In this document: positions 26,850-35,120 of the stretch, piece by piece
Layout: each line of letters starts with the position of its first letter
How positions within the stretch are numbered: position 1 is the stretch's first letter
Assembly (NCBI RefSeq): GCF_014204495.1
Contig: NZ_JACHLN010000004.1
Location: 248,001-312,000, forward strand
DNA: 64,000 nucleotides
Origin: Sphingomonas kyeonggiensis
GTDB taxonomy: Bacteria > Pseudomonadota > Alphaproteobacteria > Sphingomonadales > Sphingomonadaceae
Direction: 5' to 3'
The notes under the pieces: model-generated
Told to the model about the DNA's origin: nothing
What the model saw: the letters and a program-made list of their open reading frames with translations, nothing else
Databases searched by the model: none
Translations under genes and position numbers: made by a program

Positions 26850-26882
26850 AAAAGGCCCCGGGTGTCCTTGACCCCCCGGGCC
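26850..26882 (-). promoter_or_regulatory. attenuator-like terminator in the str leader
   Basis: On the minus strand GGCCCGGGG...CCCGGGGCC is followed by TTTTCG, a complete intrinsic terminator 70 nt before rpsL and downstream of the promoter candidate at 26963-26991. The 8-nt arms TTGCTGGA and TCCAGCAA flank it and could form an outer stem. A CCGGC/GCCGG hairpin lies closer to rpsL. Confidence 0.6.
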
Positions 26883-26962
26883 ATTGCGTCTCCAGCAACG
26901 TTCAGCTCTTGCCCCGCAAGGAATCACGACCGGACGTACCGGTCCCTCGCGGAACGGGGGCG

Positions 26963-26991
26963 CCTATAGCGATGGGGGGCTTGGCGGTCAA
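26963..26991 (-). promoter_or_regulatory. candidate str operon promoter
   Basis: TTGACC (26986-26991), 17-nt spacer and TATAGG (26963-26968) on the minus strand: a close match to a sigma70 promoter, about 180 nt upstream of rpsL. Confidence 0.65.
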
Positions 26992-27048
26992 CTGAGTCGG
27001 CCGGCAGGATAACAGAGCGTCAACCAGTGCCGGGCTAGAGCGCTGGAG

Positions 27049-27615
27049 ATGGTTCGTTACGCACCCCGATTCAACCCCTTGGCGGCGGCTCTTGCCGCGC
27101 TGATCGCGACTCTGCTGCTCGGCGGGGTCGGGCCGGCGCTGTCGGGCCCCGCTTCGCTGCTTTCTTGGGAGCTGTTCGGGCTGGCGATCACCGGGGGAAC
27201 CGGGTTCCTCGCCTGGCATCTGGCGCAGCTGACCGCCCTGCCCCCGGGCGCGCCGGCCAGGGCCGCCCTTCCCGCCACGCTGGTACCGCTGGTCCTGCTG
27301 CCGCAGGTTGGCGCCGCCGCGCTGCTGGTGCCCGCCGCGCTCGGCTTCGCATTGCTGCCCCGCGAGCGATTCGCCGCACCCCTGGCACTCATCGGTACGC
27401 TCGCGGCACTGGGTGCGGGCCCCATCCCGCACCTGATCGCCGGCGTAACGATGCTCGGCGCAGCGTGGCTTTGCCGGGCCCGTTGCCCGGCCGCCAACGA
27501 CAATCCCTCTCTGGAACGCTCGCCCGGTTTCCGGCCCCGCTTTTGGCCGATGTCGGCTTCCCTGCGTTATGCTAGAGGTATCCCAAGGGATTCGGGTTCC
27601 GAATTTGGGGAGTAG
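27049..27615 (+). CDS. polytopic membrane protein, unknown
   Basis: A 188-residue Ala/Leu-rich protein with about five predicted helices between residues 9 and 140 (for example PLAAALAALIATLLLGGVG and PATLVPLVLLPQVGAAALLV). The tail after residue 145 is hydrophilic. I recognise no family. Its stop is 5 nt before the bactofilin start, so the two are probably co-transcribed. The start is uncertain by a few codons. Confidence 0.65.
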   Translation: MVRYAPRFNPLAAALAALIATLLLGGVGPALSGPASLLSWELFGLAITGGTGFLAWHLAQLTALPPGAPARAALPATLVPLVLLPQVGAAALLVPAALGFALLPRERFAAPLALIGTLAALGAGPIPHLIAGVTMLGAAWLCRARCPAANDNPSLERSPGFRPRFWPMSASLRYARGIPRDSGSEFGE

Positions 27616-27620
27616 CGTGG

Positions 27621-28109
27621 ATGTTCAACAGCAATAATCGTGGTCGCGATCGGGATGAGCGTCCGGCAATGCCGCCGGCCCCGCCGCAGCAGAGCAGCGG
27701 AAACGGCAAGCGCGGCATGTTCTCGGTGATCGGACCGGACGTGACGGTGACCGGCAATGTCTCCGCCACCGCCGACCTGCATATCGACGGCCGCATCGAG
27801 GGCGATGTCCATTGCGGCAGCCTGGCCCAGGGCGCCGAGAGCCAGATCTTCGGCAACGTCACCGCCGAGACCGCTCGCCTTGCCGGCGCGATCGAAGGCA
27901 CGGTGCGCGTGCGCCAGCTCACCATCGAGCGCTCGGCCAAGATCACCGGCGATGTCGAATATGAGAACATCACCATCGAGAATGGCGGCCATATCGACGG
28001 TCGCCTGAAGCATATGAGCACCGTCCAGGCAGCCGCTCCGGCAGCGCCGGCGGGCCCGCGCCCGGTCGAGGCAGCGCCCTCGCCCTTCGCGGCGGCGGCG
28101 AACGAATAA
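27621..28109 (+). CDS. bactofilin
   Basis: A 162-residue bactofilin, a polymer-forming cytoskeletal scaffold that locates cell-wall or polar machinery. The beta-helical core spans about residues 32-130, with the repeating pattern VSATADLHIDGRIEGDVHC, AGAIEGTVRVRQLTIERSAKITGDV. The disordered N-terminus is Arg/Pro/Asn-rich and the tail is Ala/Pro-rich, as in the family. Upstream is a membrane protein gene; a strong terminator follows. Confidence 0.93.
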   Translation: MFNSNNRGRDRDERPAMPPAPPQQSSGNGKRGMFSVIGPDVTVTGNVSATADLHIDGRIEGDVHCGSLAQGAESQIFGNVTAETARLAGAIEGTVRVRQLTIERSAKITGDVEYENITIENGGHIDGRLKHMSTVQAAAPAAPAGPRPVEAAPSPFAAAANE

Positions 28110-28130
28110 GCCTGTAGGCTTTCGCGAGAC

Positions 28131-28167
28131 ATAAGGGGCGTGCTTCCCGGGGAAGCACGCCCCTTAT
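28131..28167. terminator. bidirectional terminator after bactofilin
   Basis: A perfect 17-bp stem (ATAAGGGGCGTGCTTCC and its complement) with a 3-nt loop lies between the convergent bactofilin and DUF4142 genes. Confidence 0.9.
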
Positions 28168-28172
28168 GCGTT

Positions 28173-28772
28173 CTAGAGCCCGCGTATCTTGTCGAGATGC
28201 TGCTGGACGACCGGCGCGATCTCGGCGGCGAAGACCTTGAGCTGCGGCACCGTGCCGTTCTTCGCATAATCCTGCACCACCGCCAGCGTCTTCTCGTGCG
28301 CGACGACCTGCTGCGCCTTGTAGGCAGTGTCGAAATCCGCGCCGGTGGTGTCGCGCAGCGTGGCGAGATTGGCTTCCTGCTCGGTGCTGAGCGCGGCGTT
28401 CGGCACGATCGCCGGCGCCGCCTTCGCCCCGGCGGCCTTGAGCTTGGCGGTGGAGCCGGTGTGGGCGGTGACCATCATCCCGCCGAAATCCTTGAGCGCC
28501 CGTGTGCTCGCCTTCTGCGCGGCGAGCTTGCCCGCCGCGACCTCATAGGCATCGCTTGCGCCGGCGGTGTCGGCGAAGGTCTGGCCGGTCATCACCGCAG
28601 CGCCGCTTGCCTCGTTGAGCGTGCCCGTCGCGGCATTGGCATCGATGCTGTTCTCGGGAATGATCGTGTCGGTGGCGACGATATTGTCCACCGTAGTCAC
28701 CGGTTCGCTGCCGCCACAGGCGCCCAACGCGAATGCCGGCCCCAGGCCGAGCGCGAAGAAGTATCTGTTCAT
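28173..28772 (-). CDS. DUF4142 family lipoprotein
   Basis: A 199-residue protein with a lipoprotein signal (FALGAC lipobox near residue 19). The rest is mostly helical and matches the DUF4142/ferritin-like four-helix pattern: TFADTAGASDAYEVAAGKLAAQKAS, VKDFGGMMVTAH-type (here ALKDFGGMMVTAHTGS), AYKAQQVVAHEKTLAVVQDYAKNG. The paired DFG..MV..H and HE motifs are typical. Function of the family is unknown; members are often linked to envelope stress. AGGAGG precedes the ATG by 9 nt. Confidence 0.88.
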   Translation of the reverse strand: MNRYFFALGLGPAFALGACGGSEPVTTVDNIVATDTIIPENSIDANAATGTLNEASGAAVMTGQTFADTAGASDAYEVAAGKLAAQKASTRALKDFGGMMVTAHTGSTAKLKAAGAKAAPAIVPNAALSTEQEANLATLRDTTGADFDTAYKAQQVVAHEKTLAVVQDYAKNGTVPQLKVFAAEIAPVVQQHLDKIRGL

Positions 28773-28873
28773 GCAGGCATCCTCCTGTTCTTTTGGAGGA
28801 AAGTAACGCGGGCCTGAGGGCGCCGTTCCGGCTAGGGCTTCGCGATGCGGCGAATCGAGACAGGAGCAGGGGA

Positions 28874-29329
28874 ATGACCGACTGGACCCGGGCGCATGAG
28901 GGCGGATGCCGTTGCGGCCAGTTGCGCTTCCGGGTGAGTGGCGCCCCCTTCCTCACCAGCGCCTGCCATTGCACCGGCTGCCAGAAGATGACCGGCAGCG
29001 CCTTCTCGCTCACCCTGACCGTGCCGGCGGACGCCTTCGAAGTGACGCAGGGCACGCCGGTGATCGGCGGCCTGCACGGCCCGGTCGCGCATCACTTCCA
29101 CTGCGACCATTGCAAGAGCTGGGTGTTCACCCGCGCCGAGGGCGTCGACTGGTTCGTCAATGTCCGCACGACGATGCTCGACATGCCGGACGAGGCCCGC
29201 CCCTTCCTCGAGACCTGGACCGACGAGAAGCTCCCCTGGGTCGAGACCGGCGCAGCGCGCAGCTATCCGGGCAATCCGGACTGGAACGACTGGGACGCCC
29301 TGACGAAGGAGTATGCGGCTGGGCTGTAG
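28874..29329 (+). CDS. GFA-fold zinc protein
   Basis: A 151-residue protein of the glutathione-dependent formaldehyde-activating (GFA/Mss4-like) family. Zinc-binding pairs are visible: GGCRCGQLRF (about 12-14), CHCTGCQ (about 34-39) and CDHC (about 80-83). Family members act on S-hydroxymethylglutathione or have unknown substrates; the name does not prove the reaction. The ATG at 28874 has AGGAGCAGGGGA immediately upstream. Confidence 0.9.
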   Translation: MTDWTRAHEGGCRCGQLRFRVSGAPFLTSACHCTGCQKMTGSAFSLTLTVPADAFEVTQGTPVIGGLHGPVAHHFHCDHCKSWVFTRAEGVDWFVNVRTTMLDMPDEARPFLETWTDEKLPWVETGAARSYPGNPDWNDWDALTKEYAAGL

Positions 29330-29357
29330 CGCTCGCGCCATATCAGCCCTTGTAGCT

Positions 29358-29375
29358 CCCCGGCTTTCGCCGGGG
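29358..29375. repeat. single REP palindrome
   Basis: CCCCGGCTTTCGCCGGGG, identical to the core of the paired repeats at 22145-22229 and 51279-51330. It lies between convergent genes. Confidence 0.8.
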
Positions 29376-29409
29376 CGCAGCCACATCAACTGCGGCCCCA
29401 AGTCGGGCC

Positions 29410-30657
29410 TCACCCCAGCTTGAGCATCGCCGTCGCCGCCGAGGGCAGATCCGCCCGCTCCCGCAGCGATTGCTCGATCGCCAGCCCGGTCCGCGCGACC
29501 TTGCCCGAATAGGCGGTGCGGCCGTTGACGATCACCTTCACCGGGCGATCGAGGTTGAGCAGATGGTCGGACAGGCGCAGCGTCGTCCCCGCCGGCACCG
29601 CGCCGGTCAGGGTGATCGTCTGGCCTTCCACCGATGCAGTGATCGTGTCGCCGGCCTTGGCCGCCGCCGCGTCTGGGATGTGCAGCCAGTAGAAGCGGTC
29701 GTGGGTCACATCGTCCTGCAGCCAGACGATGCGCTTGGGCCAGGGATCGCGGGTGAAGCCGGCCATCCAGGGCAGCGCCTCGGCATCCTTGCGGTTCATC
29801 CAGTGCGGCAGCCCCGGGTAGATGCGCGACATATGGACATAGCCGGCCGGATCGGCGGCATGCAGCCGGTCGAGCTCGGCGGTCTTGTCGGCTGCGATCT
29901 TGTTGCGGTCATAGGCGGCATCCGCGCCACCCATGAAGATCGCGAAGGGCAGGTTGCGCAGGCCGAGCACCGAGGATTCGTTCGGGTGGCCCGCCATCAT
30001 CGCGGCGGCGGCGAAGCGGTCCGCCATGCGCGGGGCGAGCTGCCACACGCCGTCGCCGCCCGCCGAATAGCCCATCAGATAGACGCGGTTGGGATCGACG
30101 CCGTTGATCGCGACCTGCGCGTCGATCAGTTGCTGGAACAGCGGGTCGATATGCCCCTCATGCCAGAGGTTCCAGGTATCGGTCGGCGCGCGCGGGGCAA
30201 GATAGATGCCCTCGGCCGGCTCATAGAGGCGGATCTGGTTGCGCCATTGCTGGTCGTTCACCGCCGGCTCGGCATTGCCGCCGCCATGCATCGAGATCCA
30301 CAGGCTGCGCTTGCCCGGCGCGGCATCGCCGAAGGTCTTGCTTTCCCATTTCAGCGTCTTGTCGCCGAGGGTGATCTGCTTGGCGGCAACTGCTTCGGCG
30401 GCGCTGGCCGCAACGGCGCGCATGCGCTCGGCGCCCAGCAGGGCGAGCGCGCGATCGGCATCGGCGCGGTTCAGCGGACGGGCCAGCGCCGGATCGTTCA
30501 GCGAGCGCTCGGCTTCCGGCTTCGCCAGCCAGGCCTCGATGCCTGCGACCGGCGCCGCCGCAGGGGCATTGCGCGCCACGACCGGCACCATGGGAACAAC
30601 GAGCGCCGGGGTCAGCGCAGTGGCGGCGAGGAGGATGCGGATCGCGATGCTGGACAT
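29410..30657 (-). CDS. secreted alpha/beta hydrolase, PHB-depolymerase/esterase-like
   Basis: A 415-residue protein with a signal peptide (first 28 residues). The alpha/beta-hydrolase core is seen from about residue 115: WISMHGGGN (oxyanion region), VYLMGYSAGGDGVWQL with the GYSAGGD nucleophile Ser, and later a PHWMN histidine candidate. The C-terminal 90 residues form a beta-rich region of unknown role. The order suggests a prolyl-oligopeptidase or PHB-depolymerase-like esterase. Substrate unknown. Upstream on the same strand is a DUF3140 gene. Confidence 0.85.
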   Translation of the reverse strand: MSSIAIRILLAATALTPALVVPMVPVVARNAPAAAPVAGIEAWLAKPEAERSLNDPALARPLNRADADRALALLGAERMRAVAASAAEAVAAKQITLGDKTLKWESKTFGDAAPGKRSLWISMHGGGNAEPAVNDQQWRNQIRLYEPAEGIYLAPRAPTDTWNLWHEGHIDPLFQQLIDAQVAINGVDPNRVYLMGYSAGGDGVWQLAPRMADRFAAAAMMAGHPNESSVLGLRNLPFAIFMGGADAAYDRNKIAADKTAELDRLHAADPAGYVHMSRIYPGLPHWMNRKDAEALPWMAGFTRDPWPKRIVWLQDDVTHDRFYWLHIPDAAAAKAGDTITASVEGQTITLTGAVPAGTTLRLSDHLLNLDRPVKVIVNGRTAYSGKVARTGLAIEQSLRERADLPSAATAMLKLG

Positions 30658-30754
30658 GCCGCCACCCTAATCGCGGGACAGCACATGTCTATACCATAAA
30701 TATGACCACGTTAGTACCAAAGCACGTAACTTGCGCGGCCCCTATTGCTCGATC

Positions 30755-30786
30755 GGCCTATTCCTTCATGGGCCTATTCCTTCATG
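30755..30786. repeat. 16-bp tandem duplication at the DUF3140 gene end
   Basis: Two perfect adjacent copies of GGCCTATTCCTTCATG. The right copy contains the stop codon of the DUF3140 gene and its last two sense codons, so the left copy repeats Met-Lys-Glu-stop beyond the gene. Confidence 0.9.
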
Positions 30787-31118
30787 GGGTCGTGCCCCCA
30801 GTTCATCAGCGAATAGCGCCAGCGCGAGGTAGGGATGCGATAATCCTCATGCGGGCCCTGGGCGCGGTGGCGGGCGACGAAGCCGATCACCTTGCGCATA
30901 TGGGCATAGTCGCCGCCGTCGAGGTCTTCCTTGTCGGTCCGCAGGATGCCGACGATGCGCCGCCCCGAAGCATGGCCGATGCTCTCCGCGCCATCGCGCT
31001 TCTGACCAACCTTTCGACTCTCCGCTGTCTCGAGCCATTCCTCTATCTCGGCCGGGGCCATGTTCACCACTTCATGGAATTTGCGCCACACTGTCTCGTG
31101 GTCGTCGCGTTCTGCCAA
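30774..31118 (-). CDS. DUF3140 family protein
   Basis: A 114-residue protein matching the DUF3140 pattern: WRKFHEVVNMAPAEIEEWLET, then ESIGHASGRRIVGILRT and a C-terminal HMRKVIGFVARH...SLMNWGHDPMK. Members are small, soluble and sometimes annotated as DNA-binding, without firm evidence. It stands alone between two larger genes. A 16-bp duplication covers its 3' end. Confidence 0.85.
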   Translation of the reverse strand: MAERDDHETVWRKFHEVVNMAPAEIEEWLETAESRKVGQKRDGAESIGHASGRRIVGILRTDKEDLDGGDYAHMRKVIGFVARHRAQGPHEDYRIPTSRWRYSLMNWGHDPMKE

Positions 31119-31193
31119 CCCGCTTCTCCGTTATCGTCATGTTACCCATGCGTAACGGTTAGCCCTATCGCGGAGTTTCCTCGGGCGGGGATT

Positions 31194-32606
31194 TTATCCA
31201 GCCGCATCGGTGTAAGTTTCGCCGACCGGCGGCAGCAGAAGCCGCGCCGCAAGCCCGCTTCCGCCGACCAGCAGCAGCGCAGCCAGCGCAAGGCCCAGCC
31301 CGCGCCGGGGCAGCCCGGCACCCGCCACCAGCGCGATCGCCAGCCCGGTCGCGAGCATCGCCCAGAGGTGATAGCGATAATCGGCCGCGACGCTGATCAC
31401 CAGGAAGGCGAGCTCGGTCAGCACCGCGGACAGCGCCAGCGTCACTCCCAGCCGGCCGCGCGCATCGTCGCGGCGCCAGGCAAGCGCGACCACTGCCAGC
31501 GCCCCCGCCAGCCAGAGGATCGGCGCGCCGAGCGGGCTTTCGGCCAGCACCCCCGCCAGCCGCTGGAAGGGCTCGATCCGCGGCGACGGCGAACCAAGGC
31601 CCAGCGTGTTCGGCTCGCTGCCCGCCTGCGGCTCGGCAAGCGGATAGCGCCACGGCACCAGCCAGCGCATCGTCGCGTTCCAATGCGCCGCCCGGTGCGC
31701 GGCATAGGCCAGCGGGTGATGGGCGATCGCGCCGACCCAGACGCCAGTCAGCTCGCCGCCGGGCGCGGCATGGGCGAGCCCGTCCGCAACGAAATCGCAG
31801 CGGTCGCCCAGCGGATCCCAGAGCAGCGGCCGGATGCAGTCTTGGGTCTCCGCCTTCCGCCATGTCGATGCCGGCAGCACCGGCACCGACCCGACGCCGG
31901 CATGATGGGCGATGCCCGCCAGGTCATAGATCGGTAGCGAACGCCCGACATCGCTGGGATGCGCGCGCAGCAGGCCGTGATTGACCACCGGCATCGCGAC
32001 CAGCACCGCGATCATGGCGGCAAGCATCAGCGCGCCGTGCCGCACCGGCCGCCACGCGCCGCTACCCAGCAGCCCGAAGGCCAGCGGCACCGTGGCAAAC
32101 ACCGCGTTGATCCGCACCAGCGTGGCGTAGAGCAGGAGCAATACGACCAGCGTCGTCGCCCAGCGCGGCAGCGGCCGATCCCGCAGCCGCCACCAGCAGG
32201 CGATCCCCACCGCGGCGAGCAGCGCCCCCGCCATCTGGCCGTCCTTGAGCACCGCGACCTGCCAGCCCGCGATCGGCGGCCAGATGCCGAGCAGCAGCAC
32301 CCCGGCTGCGGCGATCCGCGCGCCCTGGCGCGCCAGTGCCGCGGCGATGAGCCCGAGCCCGGCCCAGTAGAGCAGCACCTGCAGCAGGAACATCGGCGCC
32401 TGGCCAGTCCAGCCCAGGCCATGGAACAGCGACCAGAGCCGGGCCATCGCCGGCGGGTGCCAGTCGTCATAGCTGCCCGAAAGGAGCTGCTGATACTGGT
32501 TGAGGCTGTCGAACATCGCGACGCCCGGCCAGAACAGAGCGAGCATGGCGAGGCAGAGGAAAAACGCGGCGAGCGCCGCCCGGATCGCGGGCGACACGCG
32601 CGTCAA
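31194..32606 (-). CDS. GT-C-like polytopic membrane protein
   Basis: A 470-residue protein with about eleven predicted helices, the first at residues 10-32. An acidic motif in the first loop (MFDSLNQYQQLLSGSYDDWHPP) resembles the metal/lipid-sugar binding Asp of GT-C glycosyltransferases. A large loop sits near residues 230-330 and the end is soluble. The TTG start at 32606 is chosen because AGGAGC, overlapping the upstream stop, lies 6-11 nt before it; a longer upstream reading frame would run through the neighbouring gene. Substrate unknown. Confidence 0.7.
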   Translation of the reverse strand: MTRVSPAIRAALAAFFLCLAMLALFWPGVAMFDSLNQYQQLLSGSYDDWHPPAMARLWSLFHGLGWTGQAPMFLLQVLLYWAGLGLIAAALARQGARIAAAGVLLLGIWPPIAGWQVAVLKDGQMAGALLAAVGIACWWRLRDRPLPRWATTLVVLLLLYATLVRINAVFATVPLAFGLLGSGAWRPVRHGALMLAAMIAVLVAMPVVNHGLLRAHPSDVGRSLPIYDLAGIAHHAGVGSVPVLPASTWRKAETQDCIRPLLWDPLGDRCDFVADGLAHAAPGGELTGVWVGAIAHHPLAYAAHRAAHWNATMRWLVPWRYPLAEPQAGSEPNTLGLGSPSPRIEPFQRLAGVLAESPLGAPILWLAGALAVVALAWRRDDARGRLGVTLALSAVLTELAFLVISVAADYRYHLWAMLATGLAIALVAGAGLPRRGLGLALAALLLVGGSGLAARLLLPPVGETYTDAAG

Positions 32607-32616
32607 ACCAGCGCTC

Positions 32617-32985
32617 CTAGCTGATCTTGCGGCCGAATACCGGGCGCGGCGCATCCTCGGCGTCCGGGATCTCGGCGCTGCCCTGCCCCGCAGCCTTGCG
32701 GGCCAGATAGCGGGCGAGCGCGGCGTCCGCGTCGAAGGCAGTCTCCTCGGGCAGATCGATGCCCTTGCCCGGCGTGGGGCCACGCGGCGTGATGGCCAGC
32801 TTGAGCAGGCGGAAGATCAGCGGGATGCAGAACAGCAGCCCGATCGCGCCGAGCCCGAGCACGGTCGGCCCCAGCCCCGATGCCAGCGGCCCCTCGTTCC
32901 AGCCGCTGAAGCCGGTGAAATAGAAGAGCAGCCCGCCGATATAGACGAGCGGCAGCAGCGACAGGACCAGCTTGAACATGCGCAC
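32617..32985 (-). CDS. small two-helix membrane protein
   Basis: About 122 residues: helices at roughly 5-25 (LVLSLLPLVYIGGLLFYF) and 35-60 (LGPTVLGLGAIGLLFCIPLIFRLL), then a charged cytoplasmic tail (DADAALARYLARKAAGQG...). The GTG at 32985 has GGGAG about 8 nt upstream; ATGs at 33015 and 32979 are alternatives. It ends 11 nt before the GT-C-like gene, so they are probably co-translated. Family unknown. Confidence 0.7.
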   Translation of the reverse strand: MRMFKLVLSLLPLVYIGGLLFYFTGFSGWNEGPLASGLGPTVLGLGAIGLLFCIPLIFRLLKLAITPRGPTPGKGIDLPEETAFDADAALARYLARKAAGQGSAEIPDAEDAPRPVFGRKIS

Positions 32986-33048
32986 GCCGAATCTCCCACC
33001 AGTTCCGCGGAACATGGCAGGAGATCGGCAACAAAGGGTGAAGACCCC

Positions 33049-34446
33049 TTAGATGTGGAGCGCGCGGCCGTAGGCGCCGAGCACGGCCTCGTGCATCGTC
33101 TCGCTGATCGTCGGGTGCGGGAACACCGTTTCCATCAGCTCGGCCTCGGTGGTCTCGAGCGTCTTGCCGATGGTGTAGCCCTGGATCATCTCGGTCACTT
33201 CCGCGCCGATCATATGGGCACCGAGCAGCTCGCCGGTCTTGGCGTCGAACACGGTCTTCACAAAGCCCTCGGCCTCGCCGAGCGCAATCGCCTTGCCGTT
33301 GCCGATGAAGGGGAAGTTGCCGACCTTCACTTCATAACCGGCTTCCTTGGCCTTGGCCTCGGTGAGGCCGACCGACGCGATCTGCGGGTGGCAATAAGTG
33401 CAGCCCGGGATGTTGCGGACGTCCATCGCGTGCGGATGCTTGCCGGCGATCGCCTCGACCGCGATCACGCCCTCATGGCTCGCCTTGTGCGCGAGAAACG
33501 GCGGCGCGGTGACGTCGCCGATAGCATAGAGGCCGGGCACATTGGTCTTGCACGCCGCGTCGGTGATGATGTGGCCGCGCTCGGTCTTCACGCCCAGCGT
33601 CTCGAGGCCGATATTCTCGGTGTTCGGCACGATGCCGACCGCGACGATGACGTGGCTGAACTCCTCGACGGTGACCTTGCCGTCCTTGCCCTTGATCGAG
33701 GCCTTCACGCCCGTGCCGGTCACGTCGATCTTCTCGACGCCGGTCGCGGTGCGGATGTCCATGCCCTGCTTCTTGAACTGCTTCTCGAGATGCGCGGAGA
33801 CGTCCTTGTCCTCCACCGGCACGATCCGGTCGAGCATCTCGACGATGGTCACCTTGGCGCCCATGTCGTTGTAGAAGCTGGCGAACTCGACGCCGATCGC
33901 GCCCGAGCCGATGACGAGCAGCTTGGTCGGCATCTCCGGCGGGGTCATCGCCGTGCGGTACGTCCAGATGCGCTTGCCGTCGGCCTTGGCGAAGGGCAGG
34001 TCGCGGGCGCGGGCGCCGGTCGCGACGATGATGTTCTTCGCCTCGATATCGGTCTTCTTGCCGTCCTCGGCGGTCACGGTCAGCTTGCCCGGCGCGGTCA
34101 GCACGCCGGTGCCGAAGTGCACCGCGATCTTGTTCTTCTTCATCAGGTGCGTGACGCCCTGGTTGAGCTGCTTGGCGACGCCGCGCGAGCGCTTGACCAC
34201 GGCTTCCAGGTCGGCGCTGATCTTCTCGGCAACCAGCCCGTAATCCTTGGCGTGCTGCATGTAATGGAAGATCTCGGACGAGCGGAGCAGCGCCTTGGTG
34301 GGGATGCAGCCCCAGTTGAGGCAGATGCCGCCCAGCAGCTCGCGCTCGACGATCGCCGTCTTGAGGCCCAGCTGCGCGGCGCGGATCGCCGCCACATAAC
34401 CGCCGGGGCCCGAACCGAGCACGATCACGTCATAGGTGTCAGCCAA
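33049..34446 (-). CDS. lpd: dihydrolipoyl dehydrogenase (E3)
   Basis: A 465-residue flavoprotein that re-oxidises dihydrolipoyl groups of 2-oxo-acid dehydrogenase complexes. FAD-binding GSGPGGYVAAI, redox disulphide GGICLNWGCIPTKAL (Cys pair five apart), the second nucleotide-binding GSGAIGVEFASF and the C-terminal HPHPTISE-type motif (here FPHPTISETMHEAVL) with the catalytic His-Glu are present. It ends an operon with E2, a small membrane protein and a thioesterase. Confidence 0.97.
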   Translation of the reverse strand: MADTYDVIVLGSGPGGYVAAIRAAQLGLKTAIVERELLGGICLNWGCIPTKALLRSSEIFHYMQHAKDYGLVAEKISADLEAVVKRSRGVAKQLNQGVTHLMKKNKIAVHFGTGVLTAPGKLTVTAEDGKKTDIEAKNIIVATGARARDLPFAKADGKRIWTYRTAMTPPEMPTKLLVIGSGAIGVEFASFYNDMGAKVTIVEMLDRIVPVEDKDVSAHLEKQFKKQGMDIRTATGVEKIDVTGTGVKASIKGKDGKVTVEEFSHVIVAVGIVPNTENIGLETLGVKTERGHIITDAACKTNVPGLYAIGDVTAPPFLAHKASHEGVIAVEAIAGKHPHAMDVRNIPGCTYCHPQIASVGLTEAKAKEAGYEVKVGNFPFIGNGKAIALGEAEGFVKTVFDAKTGELLGAHMIGAEVTEMIQGYTIGKTLETTEAELMETVFPHPTISETMHEAVLGAYGRALHI

Positions 34447-34487
34447 GGGAGGAATCCTTCAATTGGGTTTGTGTGGATATAGGGGCC

Positions 34488-34886
34488 TCAGCCCGCATTT
34501 TCATCGAGCGGCCGGGGCCGCTTGTTCGCGTCCACCGCGACGAAGACGAACTGCGCCTGGGTGACCAGGCAGCTCTCTTCCGAATGCCGGGCACGGCGCC
34601 AGGACTGGACTTCGATCGTCATCGAGGTGCGGCCGACCTTGACGATCTCGGCATAGACCGAGACTTCGTCGCCCACCGACACCGGCGCGTGGAACTTCAT
34701 GCCCTCGACCGCGACGGTCACCGCCCGGCCACGGGAGTGCCGCGCGGCGACCAGGCCGGCGGCAAGGTCCATCTGGCCCATCAGCCAGCCGCCGAAGATG
34801 TCGCCATAGGCATTGGCGTCGGCCGGCATGGTGCTGACGCGGATCGCCGGCTGGGTCTTCGGCTGCTCAGCGCCCTGCTCAACCAT
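34488..34886 (-). CDS. acyl-CoA thioesterase, hotdog fold
   Basis: A 132-residue YciA/BACH-type thioesterase. Typical motifs: TMPADANAYGDIFGGWLMGQMD with the catalytic Asn/Asp region, and GDEVSVYAEIVKVGRTSM. Members hydrolyse fatty acyl-CoA. Overlaps the small membrane-protein gene by 8 nt and lies 41 nt upstream of lpd. Its presence between E2 and E3 genes is unusual but may simply reflect co-regulation with acetyl-CoA supply. Confidence 0.92.
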   Translation of the reverse strand: MVEQGAEQPKTQPAIRVSTMPADANAYGDIFGGWLMGQMDLAAGLVAARHSRGRAVTVAVEGMKFHAPVSVGDEVSVYAEIVKVGRTSMTIEVQSWRRARHSEESCLVTQAQFVFVAVDANKRPRPLDENAG

Positions 34887-35103
34887 CGACGCGCGGCTCC
34901 GTGCCCGCCAGCTTCGCCTTGTCGGCCGCGAACGCCTTGCGCACCGGGCCGATGCCCATCAGCACCACCGCGATCATGCAGGCATAGCCTACCAGCCAGA
35001 TATCCCCGGTCGCGCGCGGATAGGACCAGGCGGCCGCCGCGGAGATCAACGCCGCTGCGACCAGCCCGATCACGATATGCACCACTTCGATCAGCACGCG
35101 CAT
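34879..35103 (-). CDS. small membrane protein in the E2-E3 operon
   Basis: A 74-residue protein with two predicted helices (about 5-25 and 35-52). It lies 17 nt after the E2 gene and overlaps the thioesterase start by 8 nt, so it is translated from the same message. I do not recognise the family. Confidence 0.75.
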   Translation of the reverse strand: MRVLIEVVHIVIGLVAAALISAAAAWSYPRATGDIWLVGYACMIAVVLMGIGPVRKAFAADKAKLAGTEPRVDG

Positions 35104-35120
35104 CGGCGCAGCCCTCCGGT

